Of a stretch of DNA of 64,000 nucleotides, positions 24,073 through 32,839 are shown piece after piece. The notes under the pieces are model-generated. The model was not told the origin of the DNA and made no database searches. It saw only the letters and a program-made list of their open reading frames with translations. The stretch lies in contig NZ_JAZLIO010000003.1 in the NCBI RefSeq assembly GCF_045617425.1, forward strand, positions 248,001 through 312,000, written 5' to 3'. This stretch comes from Carnobacterium_B sp045617425 (GTDB lineage: Bacteria > Bacillota > Bacilli > Lactobacillales > Carnobacteriaceae). Position 1 is the first letter of the stretch; every line of letters begins with the position of its first letter. The position numbers were made by a program, and so were the translations under genes.

Positions 24073-25053
24073 ATGGAATATACAAAACTAGGAAATACAG
24101 GAGTAGATATTTCAAGGATTTGTTTAGGAGCAATGAGTTTTGGAGATTCTGAAAAATGGATTCATAAATGGGTATTGAATGAAGAGGAAAGTCGTCCCAT
24201 TATTAAACGAGCATTGGAATTGGGAATCAATTTTTTTGATACTGCTAATATCTATTCGATTGGGAAAAGTGAAGAAATTTTAGGGAAAGCATTAAAAGAG
24301 TATGCCAATCGAGATGAGATTGTACTGGCAACAAAAGTTCATGGTCAAATGTTTGACGGTCCGAATGGTGGAGGTCTATCAAGAAAAGCTGTACTTTCTC
24401 AAATTGACCAAAGTTTAGAACGATTGCAAACCGATTATGTTGATTTGTACATTACTCATCGCTGGGATTATGATACGCCGATAGAGGAGACGATGGAAGC
24501 GCTACATGACATCGTGAAATCTGGTAAATCAAGGTATATTGGGGCTTCTTCAATGTATGCTTGGCAATTTCAAAAAGCCCAAACGATTGCAGAGCGGAAC
24601 GGATGGACTAAATTTATCTCTATGCAAGATCATTTAAATTTGATTTACCGAGAAGAAGAACGCGAAATGATTCCTTACTGCTTATCAGAAAAAATTTCTC
24701 TGACACCATACAGTCCTTTAGCTTCGGGGCGCTTAACACGAGATTTATCCATTCAAACAAAACGGACAGAAACGGATAAGATAGCACGTCTTAAATATGA
24801 TAAAACAGCTGATCAGGACCTTGAAATTATTGGAAGGGTTGCACAATTAGCAGAACGTTATGGAGTCACTAGAGTGCATGTAGCACTTGCTTGGCTCTTA
24901 CAAAAAGAGGGAGTGGCTGCACCGATTATTGGAGCAACTAAACTCGAACATGTAGAAACAGCTGTTGCTGCAGTAGAGTTTAAACTTACTCAAGAAGATG
25001 TTCAATTTCTAGAAGAACCTTACATTCCACATCGCATTGTTGGTTTCTCGTAG
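24073..25053 (+). CDS. aldo/keto reductase
   Basis: A 326-aa NADPH-dependent oxidoreductase with a TIM-barrel. The family tetrad is visible: Asp and Tyr in NFFDTANIYS (about D55, Y60), Lys in VLATKVHG, His in DLYITHRWDYD. It ends PIIGATKLEHVETAVAAVEFKL, the cofactor-binding C-terminus. The substrate is unknown; the MerR-type promoter suggests induction by an aldehyde or electrophile (inference). It pairs with a second reductase gene 37 bp downstream. Confidence 0.92.
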   Translation: MEYTKLGNTGVDISRICLGAMSFGDSEKWIHKWVLNEEESRPIIKRALELGINFFDTANIYSIGKSEEILGKALKEYANRDEIVLATKVHGQMFDGPNGGGLSRKAVLSQIDQSLERLQTDYVDLYITHRWDYDTPIEETMEALHDIVKSGKSRYIGASSMYAWQFQKAQTIAERNGWTKFISMQDHLNLIYREEEREMIPYCLSEKISLTPYSPLASGRLTRDLSIQTKRTETDKIARLKYDKTADQDLEIIGRVAQLAERYGVTRVHVALAWLLQKEGVAAPIIGATKLEHVETAVAAVEFKLTQEDVQFLEEPYIPHRIVGFS

Positions 25054-25090
25054 AAAAATAAATAAAAATAAAAATATGGAGGCCATTTAA

Positions 25091-25942
25091 ATGGAAACAG
25101 TTACGTTAGCAAACGGTATAAAAATGCCGATTTTAGGTTATGGAGTGTATCAAGTAGATGATCTTGAAGAATGTGAACGTGTGGTAAGTGAAGCCATTGA
25201 GGTAGGGTATCGTTCAATTGATACAGCACAAGCCTACGGGAATGAATCTGCTGTTGGAAATGCTGTGAAGAAGAGCGGAATTCCTCGTGAAGACTTTTTT
25301 ATCACAACAAAAGTCTGGATCTCAAATGCAGGATATGAAAAAGCAAAAGCTTCCATCGAAGAGTCTATGGAAAAATTGCAAACGGATTATTTGGATTTGA
25401 TTTTGATCCACCAACCGTTTAATGATTACTACGGAACTTATCGTGCGATGGAGGAATATTATAGAGAAGGAAAAATAAAAGCCATTGGAGTCAGCAATTT
25501 TTATCCGGACCGATTTATTGATATTGCGGAGTTCAGCGAAATTCAGCCTATGGTAAATCAAGTCGAAACGCATGTATTTAACCAACAAGTAGAAGCTCAA
25601 AAAATTATGGAAGAATACAATACTCAAATTGAATCATGGGGACCATTCGCTGAAGGTAAAAATGATTTCTTTAACAATGAAACATTGAAAAAAATCGGTG
25701 AGAACTATGGCAAGTCTGTAGCACAAGTTGCTTTACGTTATTTGATTCAACGGAATATTGTGGTGATTCCTAAAACAGTCACAAAGGAACGCATGATACA
25801 AAATTTTGATGTCTTTAACTTTTCGTTAACGGATGAAGAAATGGCAACGATTCTAGGATTAAACCAAAAAGAAAGTTTGTTTTTCTCTCATTACGATCCT
25901 GAGACCGTTAAATTTTTAACAGGTTTAGGTAAAAGCAAATAA
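25091..25942 (+). CDS. aldo/keto reductase (2,5-diketogluconate reductase-like)
   Basis: A 283-aa member of another AKR branch (YvgN/AKR5-like). The motifs YRSIDTAQAYGNE (Asp, Tyr), FFITTKVW (Lys) and LDLILIHQP (His) give the tetrad; VVIPKTVTKERMIQNF is the NADPH site. Enzymes of this branch reduce glyoxal, methylglyoxal or diketo acids. GGAGG is 9 nt before ATG. Co-transcribed with the first AKR and closed by a terminator. Confidence 0.92.
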   Translation: METVTLANGIKMPILGYGVYQVDDLEECERVVSEAIEVGYRSIDTAQAYGNESAVGNAVKKSGIPREDFFITTKVWISNAGYEKAKASIEESMEKLQTDYLDLILIHQPFNDYYGTYRAMEEYYREGKIKAIGVSNFYPDRFIDIAEFSEIQPMVNQVETHVFNQQVEAQKIMEEYNTQIESWGPFAEGKNDFFNNETLKKIGENYGKSVAQVALRYLIQRNIVVIPKTVTKERMIQNFDVFNFSLTDEEMATILGLNQKESLFFSHYDPETVKFLTGLGKSK

Positions 25943-25961
25943 AGACTAGATAAAATTACTT

Positions 25962-26005
25962 TGAAAGAATAAGTAGATTTCACTATCTATTTATTCTTTT
26001 TTTTG
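25962..26005 (+). terminator. terminator of the reductase pair
   Basis: AAAGAATAAGTAGAT pairs with ATCTATTTATTCTTT (one G-U) around TTCACT, followed by T-rich sequence. Confidence 0.8.
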
Positions 26006-26014
26006 CTAATATAG

Positions 26015-26040
26015 TTACCTGTAGTAATTATACTAGGTAA
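26015..26040. promoter_or_regulatory. probable MarR operator over the -10
   Basis: TTACCT (26015-26020) and AGGTAA (26035-26040) form an interrupted dyad with partly symmetric centre. The -10 TATACT (26029-26034) lies inside it. This placement 25 bp before the MarR gene suggests autorepression. Confidence 0.6.
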
Positions 26041-26065
26041 ACTAATTAGAAAAGAGGGCTGAGCA

Positions 26066-26512
26066 ATGGATAGTCAACTATCTGAAGAATATATCGATGC
26101 ATGTTTAAGTGCGAAACACACGATGCGGTTTTTGCCTGAACCTCCTCCTGAAGTCCAACAAAGACACGTTTATATCATCAAAACATTATATAATTTATCA
26201 AAAGAGTTAACGGAGGTACGTATCAGTGATATCGCTGAGACACTCGGCGTAACGCTGCCAAGTATCACAAAAAACATAACCTCGTTAGAAGACTTGGGCT
26301 ATATAAAAAAAGTAGCCAACATCGAGGATAAACGGGTAGTCAATATCAAATTAACCAAAAAAGGTCTAACGCTGCATCAAAAAGTCGTCTACGAGTTTCA
26401 TCACAAAAATAGTCAGATACTAAAAGATATTCCGGAAGAAGATATCCGTTTAACGATAAAAACGATTTACCGAATATATGATTTAATGGAGCAAGAACAT
26501 TCGCTCAATTAA
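26066..26512 (+). CDS. MarR-family transcriptional regulator
   Basis: A 148-aa winged-helix regulator: VRISDIAETLGVTLPSITKNITSLEDLGYIKK (recognition region), then EDKRVVNIKLTKKG (the wing, with the DKR signature of MarR proteins). GAGGGCTGAG precedes ATG by about 8 nt. It is first in an operon with two ABC exporter genes 17 bp downstream and probably senses their substrate. Confidence 0.93.
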   Translation: MDSQLSEEYIDACLSAKHTMRFLPEPPPEVQQRHVYIIKTLYNLSKELTEVRISDIAETLGVTLPSITKNITSLEDLGYIKKVANIEDKRVVNIKLTKKGLTLHQKVVYEFHHKNSQILKDIPEEDIRLTIKTIYRIYDLMEQEHSLN

Positions 26513-26529
26513 AAGGAGAGAATCTAACA

Positions 26530-28266
26530 ATGTATAAAACATTAATGAAATCATTGCGACAGTACAAGAAACCGTCGTATTTAACTATGCTGTTTATGGC
26601 ATTAGAAGTTGCTACAGAAATTTTCATTCCATTTCTTATGGCAAAAATTATTGACAAAGGATTGATAGCAGGTGATTTAGATTATGTTTTTAAAATCGGA
26701 TCACTCATGTTTCTGATGGCCTGTATGTCTATGTTATTTGGAGTACTAGGTGGGAAATTTTCTTCAGATGCCGCTGTAGGACTTTCAACTAATTTGCGTC
26801 AAGATATCTACGAAAATATTCAAACCTTTGCCTTTGATAACATTGATAAATATTCTTCATCTAGTCTAATCACAAGACTGACAACGGATATTACCAATAT
26901 TCAAATGGCATTTCAAATGATTCTAAAAACAATTATTCGAGCACCGTTCATGATTGCATTTGCCTTTGCAATGGCCTCTTATACGAATTTGAAATTATCT
27001 TTAACTATTTTAATTATTGTTCCAATTGCAGGTTTTATTTTAGTCGGACTAATCTATCGCGTGCACCCCTATTTTATACAAGTGTTTAAGAAATATGACC
27101 GATTGAATCAAACCGTACAAGAAGATATCAATGGTGTACGTGTTGTGAAATCGTTTGTTCGTGAAGAGAAAGAAATCGAAAAATTCAAAATAGCATCTGA
27201 GGATATAAAAAATCTGTTTACAAAAGCAGAAAAAATCACAGCATTGAATGCTCCAGTAATGCAAATCGCTATTTACTCTTGTCTGCTTCTTGTTTATTGG
27301 TTTGGGGCGAAATACGTTGTAGGCGGAACAATGAGTACGGGTGAATTAACGAGTTTCATTACGTATATGATGCAGATTCTAAGCAGCATCATGATGATCT
27401 CGATGATCTTTATCATGATCGTTATCTCTGAAGCTTCAGTAGAGCGTGTAACGGAAGTCTTAAAAGAAAAAGCAACTTTAATAAATCCTAAAAATCCAAT
27501 TACAACGATTGAAAATGGCGAAATTGAGTTTAGAAATGTTCAATTTAAATACAATGAACTGTCGGAAGAACCAGATTTAAATCATATTAACTTTACGATT
27601 AAATCTGGTGAAACGATAGGAATCATCGGTGGAACAGGTAGTGGTAAAACTTCATTGATTCAATTGATTCCGCGCCTATACGATGTGAGTAAAGGTGAAG
27701 TATACGTTTCAGGGCATAACGTAAAAGAGTACGATTTAGTCACCTTGCGTGATCAAATTGCAATGGTATTGCAAAAAAATACGTTGTTTTCAGGAACAAT
27801 CATTGACAACTTACGTTGGGGAAATAAAGAGGCCTCTGAAGAGGAAGTTCGCCGTGTTGCGAAATTAGCCCAAGCAGATGGTTTTATTCAAGATTTTCCA
27901 AATAAATATGAAACAATGCTGGACCAAGGTGGTTCGAATGTCTCTGGTGGTCAAAAACAACGGTTAACCATTGCTCGTGCCTTGTTGAAACAACCAAAGA
28001 TTTTAATTTTGGATGATTCAACAAGTGCTGTAGATACAAAAACAGATGCTTATATTCGAAAAGCATTTATTGAAGAAATTCCAAATACAACAAAAATTAT
28101 TGTGTCACAACGTATTTCTTCCATTCAAGATGCTGACCGTATTATCGTCTTAGACGAAGGGGAAATCAGTGGAATTGGTACACATGAAGAGTTATTGAAA
28201 AATAATGAGATCTATAAAGAAGTATTTGATTCTCAAGTAAAAGGGGGGACTATAGTTGAAGAATAA
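26530..28266 (+). CDS. ABC exporter half-transporter, degenerate-site subunit
   Basis: A 578-aa fused membrane-ATPase protein with six N-terminal membrane segments (1 to about 310) and an ATPase domain. Walker A GGTGSGKTS is near residue 366, signature VSGGQKQR, Walker B ILILDDSTSAVD. The catalytic Glu after Walker B is Asp here, the mark of the degenerate site in heterodimeric exporters of the LmrCD/BmrCD/EfrAB kind. AAAGGAG lies 9-10 nt before ATG. It overlaps the next gene by 11 bp. Confidence 0.93.
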   Translation: MYKTLMKSLRQYKKPSYLTMLFMALEVATEIFIPFLMAKIIDKGLIAGDLDYVFKIGSLMFLMACMSMLFGVLGGKFSSDAAVGLSTNLRQDIYENIQTFAFDNIDKYSSSSLITRLTTDITNIQMAFQMILKTIIRAPFMIAFAFAMASYTNLKLSLTILIIVPIAGFILVGLIYRVHPYFIQVFKKYDRLNQTVQEDINGVRVVKSFVREEKEIEKFKIASEDIKNLFTKAEKITALNAPVMQIAIYSCLLLVYWFGAKYVVGGTMSTGELTSFITYMMQILSSIMMISMIFIMIVISEASVERVTEVLKEKATLINPKNPITTIENGEIEFRNVQFKYNELSEEPDLNHINFTIKSGETIGIIGGTGSGKTSLIQLIPRLYDVSKGEVYVSGHNVKEYDLVTLRDQIAMVLQKNTLFSGTIIDNLRWGNKEASEEEVRRVAKLAQADGFIQDFPNKYETMLDQGGSNVSGGQKQRLTIARALLKQPKILILDDSTSAVDTKTDAYIRKAFIEEIPNTTKIIVSQRISSIQDADRIIVLDEGEISGIGTHEELLKNNEIYKEVFDSQVKGGTIVEE

Positions 28267-30142
28267 TTCGATGATGAGACCAACTGTTAGTCCATTAAAA
28301 ATATTCAAAAGAATTCTGTCTTACGCGACGAAGCAATACAAATTACGGATCATTGTCGTAGTCGTCAGTATTATTATTAGTGCAGCAACGAATGCGATTG
28401 GAATCAGTTTTACAAAGACTTTGATTGATGATTATATTGCGCCGCTTCTTACTCAAGCAACACCTGATTTTTCGAATTTAGCGCGTACTATTGGATTAAT
28501 GGCGATGTTGTACTTGACCGGTGCTCTATTTACTTATATTTTTAATCGCACAATGGTTACAGTGTCACAGGGGATTCTTAAAGATATTCGTGATGAAATG
28601 TTTACGCACATGGAATCTTTGCCAATTCGCTATTTTGACAGCAATGCAACAGGCGATATTATGAGCCACTATACGAATGATACGGATACGTTAAGACAGA
28701 TGATCAGTCAATCCATTCCGCAAGTTTTTTCTTCGCTGATCATGATTTTATCGATTATTATTGCCATGTTTATTATTAATATCCCAATGACCTTAGTTGT
28801 TTTGTTTATGGTAGGGATTATGGTTGCTGTTATTCGTACGATCGGTGGGAAAAGTGGTCGTTACTTCTCAATTCAACAAGCCGCATTGGGTACGTTAAAT
28901 GGTTATGTGGAAGAAATGATCGAAGGACAAAAAGTCGTGAAAGTATTCAATCATGAGGAAGAAGCAGTTGCTGACTTTAGCAAGTTAAATGAAGACTTGA
29001 GAGAGAATGCTACAAAAGCCAATACGTATGCAAATATTTTAATGCCAATCATGGGGAACATTGGGAACTTTATGTACTTGTTAACAGCTGTCATAGGAGC
29101 TACGCTGTCGATTACCGGATTAACAGCTTTAACGGTTGGTAGTATAGCATCTTTTGTTCAATTTACGAAAAGTATCACTATGCCTGTAGCGCAGATTTCA
29201 CAACAGTTTAATGTGATTATTTTATCGCTTGCGGGTGCAGAACGTATCTTTAATCTATTGGATGAAAAACCTGAAGAAGATGGTGGAACGGTTGAGTTAG
29301 TAAATGTTACCAAACAAGCGGATGGAAATATTGTAGAATCTACCCAACGGACAGGTAGTTGGGCATGGAAACAAACTACTACTGCCAATGAAGCTGTGTA
29401 CACGGAGTTAACCGGGGATGTGCGTTTTAAAGATGTGACCTTTGGCTATAATTCAGATAAAACGATTCTTCATAACATTAACTTATTTGCAAAACCAGGG
29501 CAAAAACTTGCCTTTGTTGGAGCAACAGGCGCTGGGAAAACAACCATCACCAACTTGATCAATCGCTTTTATGATATTCAAAAAGGAACCATCACTTACG
29601 ATGGGATCGATGTTAAAAACATCAAAAAAGATGATTTAAGAAGATCGTTAGGAATCGTTCTACAAGACACGCATTTATTCTCAGGAACGATTAAGGACAA
29701 TATTCGTTACGGACGATTAAATGCTACGGATGAAGAAATTGAAGCAGCAGCAAAATTAGTTAATGCGGACTTCTTCATCAGACAATTGCCACACGGGTAC
29801 GATACAGAATTAACAGGAGATGGCGGTTCACTTTCTCAAGGACAAAGACAATTACTGGCAATTGCTAGAGCAGCTGTTGCAAATCCACCTGTCTTGATTC
29901 TTGATGAAGCAACGTCTAGTATCGATACACGTACAGAGACGGTTGTACAGAGTGGAATGGATGCTTTGATGAAGGGTAGAACAGTATTGGTAATTGCTCA
30001 TCGCCTTTCAACTGTCCGCAACTCGGATGCCATCATGGTAATGGAACAAGGACGCATCATTGAAAGAGGAAACCATGAAGAGCTGATTTCTCAAAAAGGA
30101 GAATATTACCAACTTTATACTGGCGCTTTTGAAATGGATTAA
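28256..30142 (+). CDS. ABC exporter half-transporter, canonical-ATPase subunit
   Basis: A 628-aa partner of the preceding gene: six membrane segments, then Walker A GATGAGKTT, signature LSQGQRQ (deviant G-to-Q) and Walker B LILDEATSSID with the catalytic Glu. Canonical Walker B plus deviant signature complements the other subunit, as expected in a heterodimer. An inserted segment (about residues 345-385, QTGSWAWK-like) precedes the ATPase. The start is TTG at 28256, with AAGGGGGG 6-8 nt upstream inside the previous gene. Likely a multidrug exporter under the MarR gene. Confidence 0.93.
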   Translation: MKNNSMMRPTVSPLKIFKRILSYATKQYKLRIIVVVVSIIISAATNAIGISFTKTLIDDYIAPLLTQATPDFSNLARTIGLMAMLYLTGALFTYIFNRTMVTVSQGILKDIRDEMFTHMESLPIRYFDSNATGDIMSHYTNDTDTLRQMISQSIPQVFSSLIMILSIIIAMFIINIPMTLVVLFMVGIMVAVIRTIGGKSGRYFSIQQAALGTLNGYVEEMIEGQKVVKVFNHEEEAVADFSKLNEDLRENATKANTYANILMPIMGNIGNFMYLLTAVIGATLSITGLTALTVGSIASFVQFTKSITMPVAQISQQFNVIILSLAGAERIFNLLDEKPEEDGGTVELVNVTKQADGNIVESTQRTGSWAWKQTTTANEAVYTELTGDVRFKDVTFGYNSDKTILHNINLFAKPGQKLAFVGATGAGKTTITNLINRFYDIQKGTITYDGIDVKNIKKDDLRRSLGIVLQDTHLFSGTIKDNIRYGRLNATDEEIEAAAKLVNADFFIRQLPHGYDTELTGDGGSLSQGQRQLLAIARAAVANPPVLILDEATSSIDTRTETVVQSGMDALMKGRTVLVIAHRLSTVRNSDAIMVMEQGRIIERGNHEELISQKGEYYQLYTGAFEMD

Positions 30143-30190
30143 TGAAACAAACCATTTTTAGTTTGACATGCATTCTGTTACTAAATATCA

Positions 30191-30232
30191 AAAAACAATC
30201 CTGCATAGTTTTCATGCAGGATTGTTTTTTTG
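30191..30232 (+). terminator. terminator of the MarR-ABC operon
   Basis: AAAACAATCCTGCAT pairs with ATGCAGGATTGTTTT around AGTTTTC, followed by TTT. Strong. Confidence 0.88.
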
Positions 30233-30282
30233 CTTTAAATTGAGAACGATTTTTTTTGAAAAATAGTCTTACCAGATAATTA

Positions 30283-31371
30283 CTATAAAAATCTTTTGCT
30301 AATTTCTATTATTCTATCCTTGTATTGTAAAATATCAATTTCGTTATCCAATACAATTTTTTCTGAGGAATCATCATTAAACTGTATTATCTTACGAGTG
30401 TTACTAAAGTTTAACCTTACAATCCATTTTCTGATGCTATTATCTAATAAAACATTAAAATAAGATTTATTATCGCGATAAAAAACTCTTTCTGGATCGA
30501 CAGTTTCAAAAAGAATAGCTTTTACTATTCCAAACCCTTGTATCTCTTCTTCTGTTGTTTCAATATCAGTATCAATCAAATCTACTGTTTCTATTTTTTC
30601 TGGAACAGTATCAACAATAGTAGTTTTAATAGGAGTTTCACTAGTAGTTTTTAAAGCATCGTTTATTTTAGAACTAACTTTTTCAGAAACGAATTGTTTC
30701 AATCCATTCTGTACAATAGGAGTGAATTTATCTATTGCATTTCTGGTTGCTTTACCTTCATAAATTTTTCCAATAAAAAACTTAACAAAATCTTCACTAA
30801 CAGATTCGTATTCAGTCTCAAAATATTCTTTAAAAAGATTTAAGTATTTTAAATCGGAAGCAGTTGTAAAAATACTTTCTAAATTAAAGCCATCTTTTTT
30901 GAATTTAATCAGTTCAGAAAGAGAACTATCTTTTATTTTTTCTAAGTTAAAGGTAAAAAATGGTTTTTGATCCATTTTGTTTGGTTCATCTAAATCAGTG
31001 AAAAATTGATAAATAATTCCATTAGTCAGTATAGCAAATCTTGCACTACTAGTGTGGAAATAGCGGAACAATTGGGAACCGTGAGTTGTCAATTTATCAT
31101 TAACTGATTTGGCTTCAATTAGAATAATTGGTTTATCGTTAGCCATGATAGCGTAATCGATTTTCTCACCTTTTTTTATACCTATGTCAGCTATGTACTC
31201 AGGAACAAATTCTGAAGGGTTAAAAACATCGTAACCTAACATCTGAAAAAAAGGCATAACTAAAGAAGTCTTTGTTGATTCTTCTGTCAATAATTTTTCT
31301 TTTACTAATTTAGATCGTTCAGCTAACATAAAAATTTCTTGTTTAAATTTTTCCAAAATTGACGCCCCCAT
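30283..31371 (-). CDS. orphan type I restriction HsdR_N-like nuclease-domain protein
   Basis: A 362-aa protein with an N-terminal PD-(D/E)xK-type core: acidic E31/E32, D72 in KIDYAI, and E86-x-K88 in IILIEAKSV, as in the HsdR N-terminal domain family. The middle is helical. The C-terminal third (after a Thr/Glu-rich linker near 255-275) resembles a small beta domain (KAILFETVDPERVFYRDNKSYFNVLLD). There is no helicase, methylase or specificity gene near, so it is not a complete type I system. No clear Shine-Dalgarno; the start could be the TTG or ATG a few codons in. Confidence 0.75.
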   Translation of the reverse strand: MGASILEKFKQEIFMLAERSKLVKEKLLTEESTKTSLVMPFFQMLGYDVFNPSEFVPEYIADIGIKKGEKIDYAIMANDKPIILIEAKSVNDKLTTHGSQLFRYFHTSSARFAILTNGIIYQFFTDLDEPNKMDQKPFFTFNLEKIKDSSLSELIKFKKDGFNLESIFTTASDLKYLNLFKEYFETEYESVSEDFVKFFIGKIYEGKATRNAIDKFTPIVQNGLKQFVSEKVSSKINDALKTTSETPIKTTIVDTVPEKIETVDLIDTDIETTEEEIQGFGIVKAILFETVDPERVFYRDNKSYFNVLLDNSIRKWIVRLNFSNTRKIIQFNDDSSEKIVLDNEIDILQYKDRIIEISKRFL

Positions 31372-31602
31372 ATATGTATTTAAATCAAAATATATAAATA
31401 ACTTGCTTTATCATTTCTTATTAAAGAGTATACCATTAAAGATTCTTAACTACATATATTTCTAGGAGTAACTAGTTTTTTTCATAAAACTACCATAGTA
31501 TAGATATTTAAAAAAAGTAAGACTTAATCTTTATAACCTATTAAATATCCAACTAAATTAGCGCAAAAATGAGTTTCTTTTTATCTAAGTGTTATTTTAT
31601 TG

Positions 31603-31608
31603 TATACT
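31603..31608 (+). promoter_or_regulatory. -10 box before mpg
   Basis: TATACT at 31603-31608 about 55 bp before mpg, with no good -35. The rest of 31372-31602 shows nothing recognisable. Confidence 0.4.
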
Positions 31609-31661
31609 AAGAAGTGAATGAAGCAGCATTTAATGTGCACTAAACTAGAAAGAGGATTGAA

Positions 31662-32300
31662 ATGAATTTTTGGACAGATCAGACAAAAACGACACAAGAA
31701 ATTGCTCAAGACTTACTTGGGTGTTTGGTGGTCAACGAAACGGACGAAGGGGTGACATCTGGCTGGATTGTAGAAACCGAAGCCTACTTGGGTGAAATGG
31801 ATGAAGCTGCTCACAGTTATGGGTTGAAGAAGACACCTCGCCTAGCTTCTATGTACAAAGAATCAGGTACGATTTATGTCTATAGTATGCACACTCATTT
31901 GATGTTAAACGTTGTGGTTCAAGATAAAGGGATACCGGAAGCTATTTTGATTCGAGCCATTGAACCTCAAAAAGGACTAGCGTTAATGACCGAAAGACGA
32001 GGAAAATCAGGATTCATAGTAACAGACGGACCAGGAAAATTAACAAAAGCGATGAACATTACCAAATTGGACGACGGTACACTGGCTACAGAACCGCCAT
32101 TGACTATTGATGTAGAAACGAGAAAAATTCCTAAAAAAATTGACGTTTCTTCTAGAATAGGTATTCCGAATAAAGGAGAATGGACAGAAGCTTTGCTTCG
32201 GTATACAGTTGCAGGTAATCCATATGTATCAAGAAAAAAAGGCAAGATAGATGCAGATTTCGGTTGGAAGAAACCAACAACTAATGGAGGCGAAAAATAA
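31662..32300 (+). CDS. mpg: DNA-3-methyladenine glycosylase (AAG/MPG type)
   Basis: Excises alkylated purines in base-excision repair. The protein shows the MPG pattern IVETEAYLGEMDEAAHSYG (catalytic Glu region, about residues 41-59), IYVYSMHTHLMLNVV and EAILIRAIEP. At 212 aa it is full length. AAAGAGG stands 7 nt before ATG. Its stop overlaps the start of the DUF3013 gene by one base, so they are coupled. Confidence 0.93.
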   Translation: MNFWTDQTKTTQEIAQDLLGCLVVNETDEGVTSGWIVETEAYLGEMDEAAHSYGLKKTPRLASMYKESGTIYVYSMHTHLMLNVVVQDKGIPEAILIRAIEPQKGLALMTERRGKSGFIVTDGPGKLTKAMNITKLDDGTLATEPPLTIDVETRKIPKKIDVSSRIGIPNKGEWTEALLRYTVAGNPYVSRKKGKIDADFGWKKPTTNGGEK

Positions 32301-32794
32301 TGGCACAAGAAACATTATTAGATTATTTAGGAGAAGCTTTAGAAGAAAGTGATTTTGAATTTGATTGGAAGTTAGAGTGGAATAAGCGTCAACACGCTAT
32401 TGAACTATACTTTTCGATTTTTGCTGAAAATAAAGAAAATCATGTTGTGATTGAAGATGTTGAAGGAACTGCAAATGAAGGTGAGATTATTCAATTTGAA
32501 GACGCTATTTGTTTTTTTGATCCTAAAAAATCAAAAATTCAAATGGACAATTACTTAAAAGCTATCCCATTTGATTTTAAAATGAGTATTGAAAAAGGCT
32601 ATGTTGATGCAGTACTGAAAACATTGCGTATAGTAGTAACGGAAGGGCAATCTGATTTGTTAGACTTTGCTACTGACCCATCAATTGATACATTTGAATT
32701 AAATTGGAACGATACGAATTTTGACGGAACAATCAAAACGTTGAAAGATATTAATCGTTACAGTGAGGAAAAGCTAATCTATCCGAAGTACTGA
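32300..32794 (+). CDS. DUF3013 family protein
   Basis: A 164-aa acidic protein (DYLGEALEESDFEFDWKLEWNKRQHAIELYF...) which I recognise as DUF3013, a family of Lactobacillales usually placed just before prmA; function unknown. No membrane segment or cysteine cluster. GGAGG is 9 nt before the ATG, which shares a base with the mpg stop. Gene order supports the call. Confidence 0.8.
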   Translation: MAQETLLDYLGEALEESDFEFDWKLEWNKRQHAIELYFSIFAENKENHVVIEDVEGTANEGEIIQFEDAICFFDPKKSKIQMDNYLKAIPFDFKMSIEKGYVDAVLKTLRIVVTEGQSDLLDFATDPSIDTFELNWNDTNFDGTIKTLKDINRYSEEKLIYPKY

Positions 32795-32839
32795 ACGAGT
32801 AGAATCAACTATATTTTTTATTGGAGGCAACGTAACAAG

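Noticed and set aside
30283..31661. Complete type I restriction-modification system
   Set aside because: Only one HsdR_N-like protein is present; neighbours are an ABC exporter and mpg, with no hsdM, hsdS or helicase.
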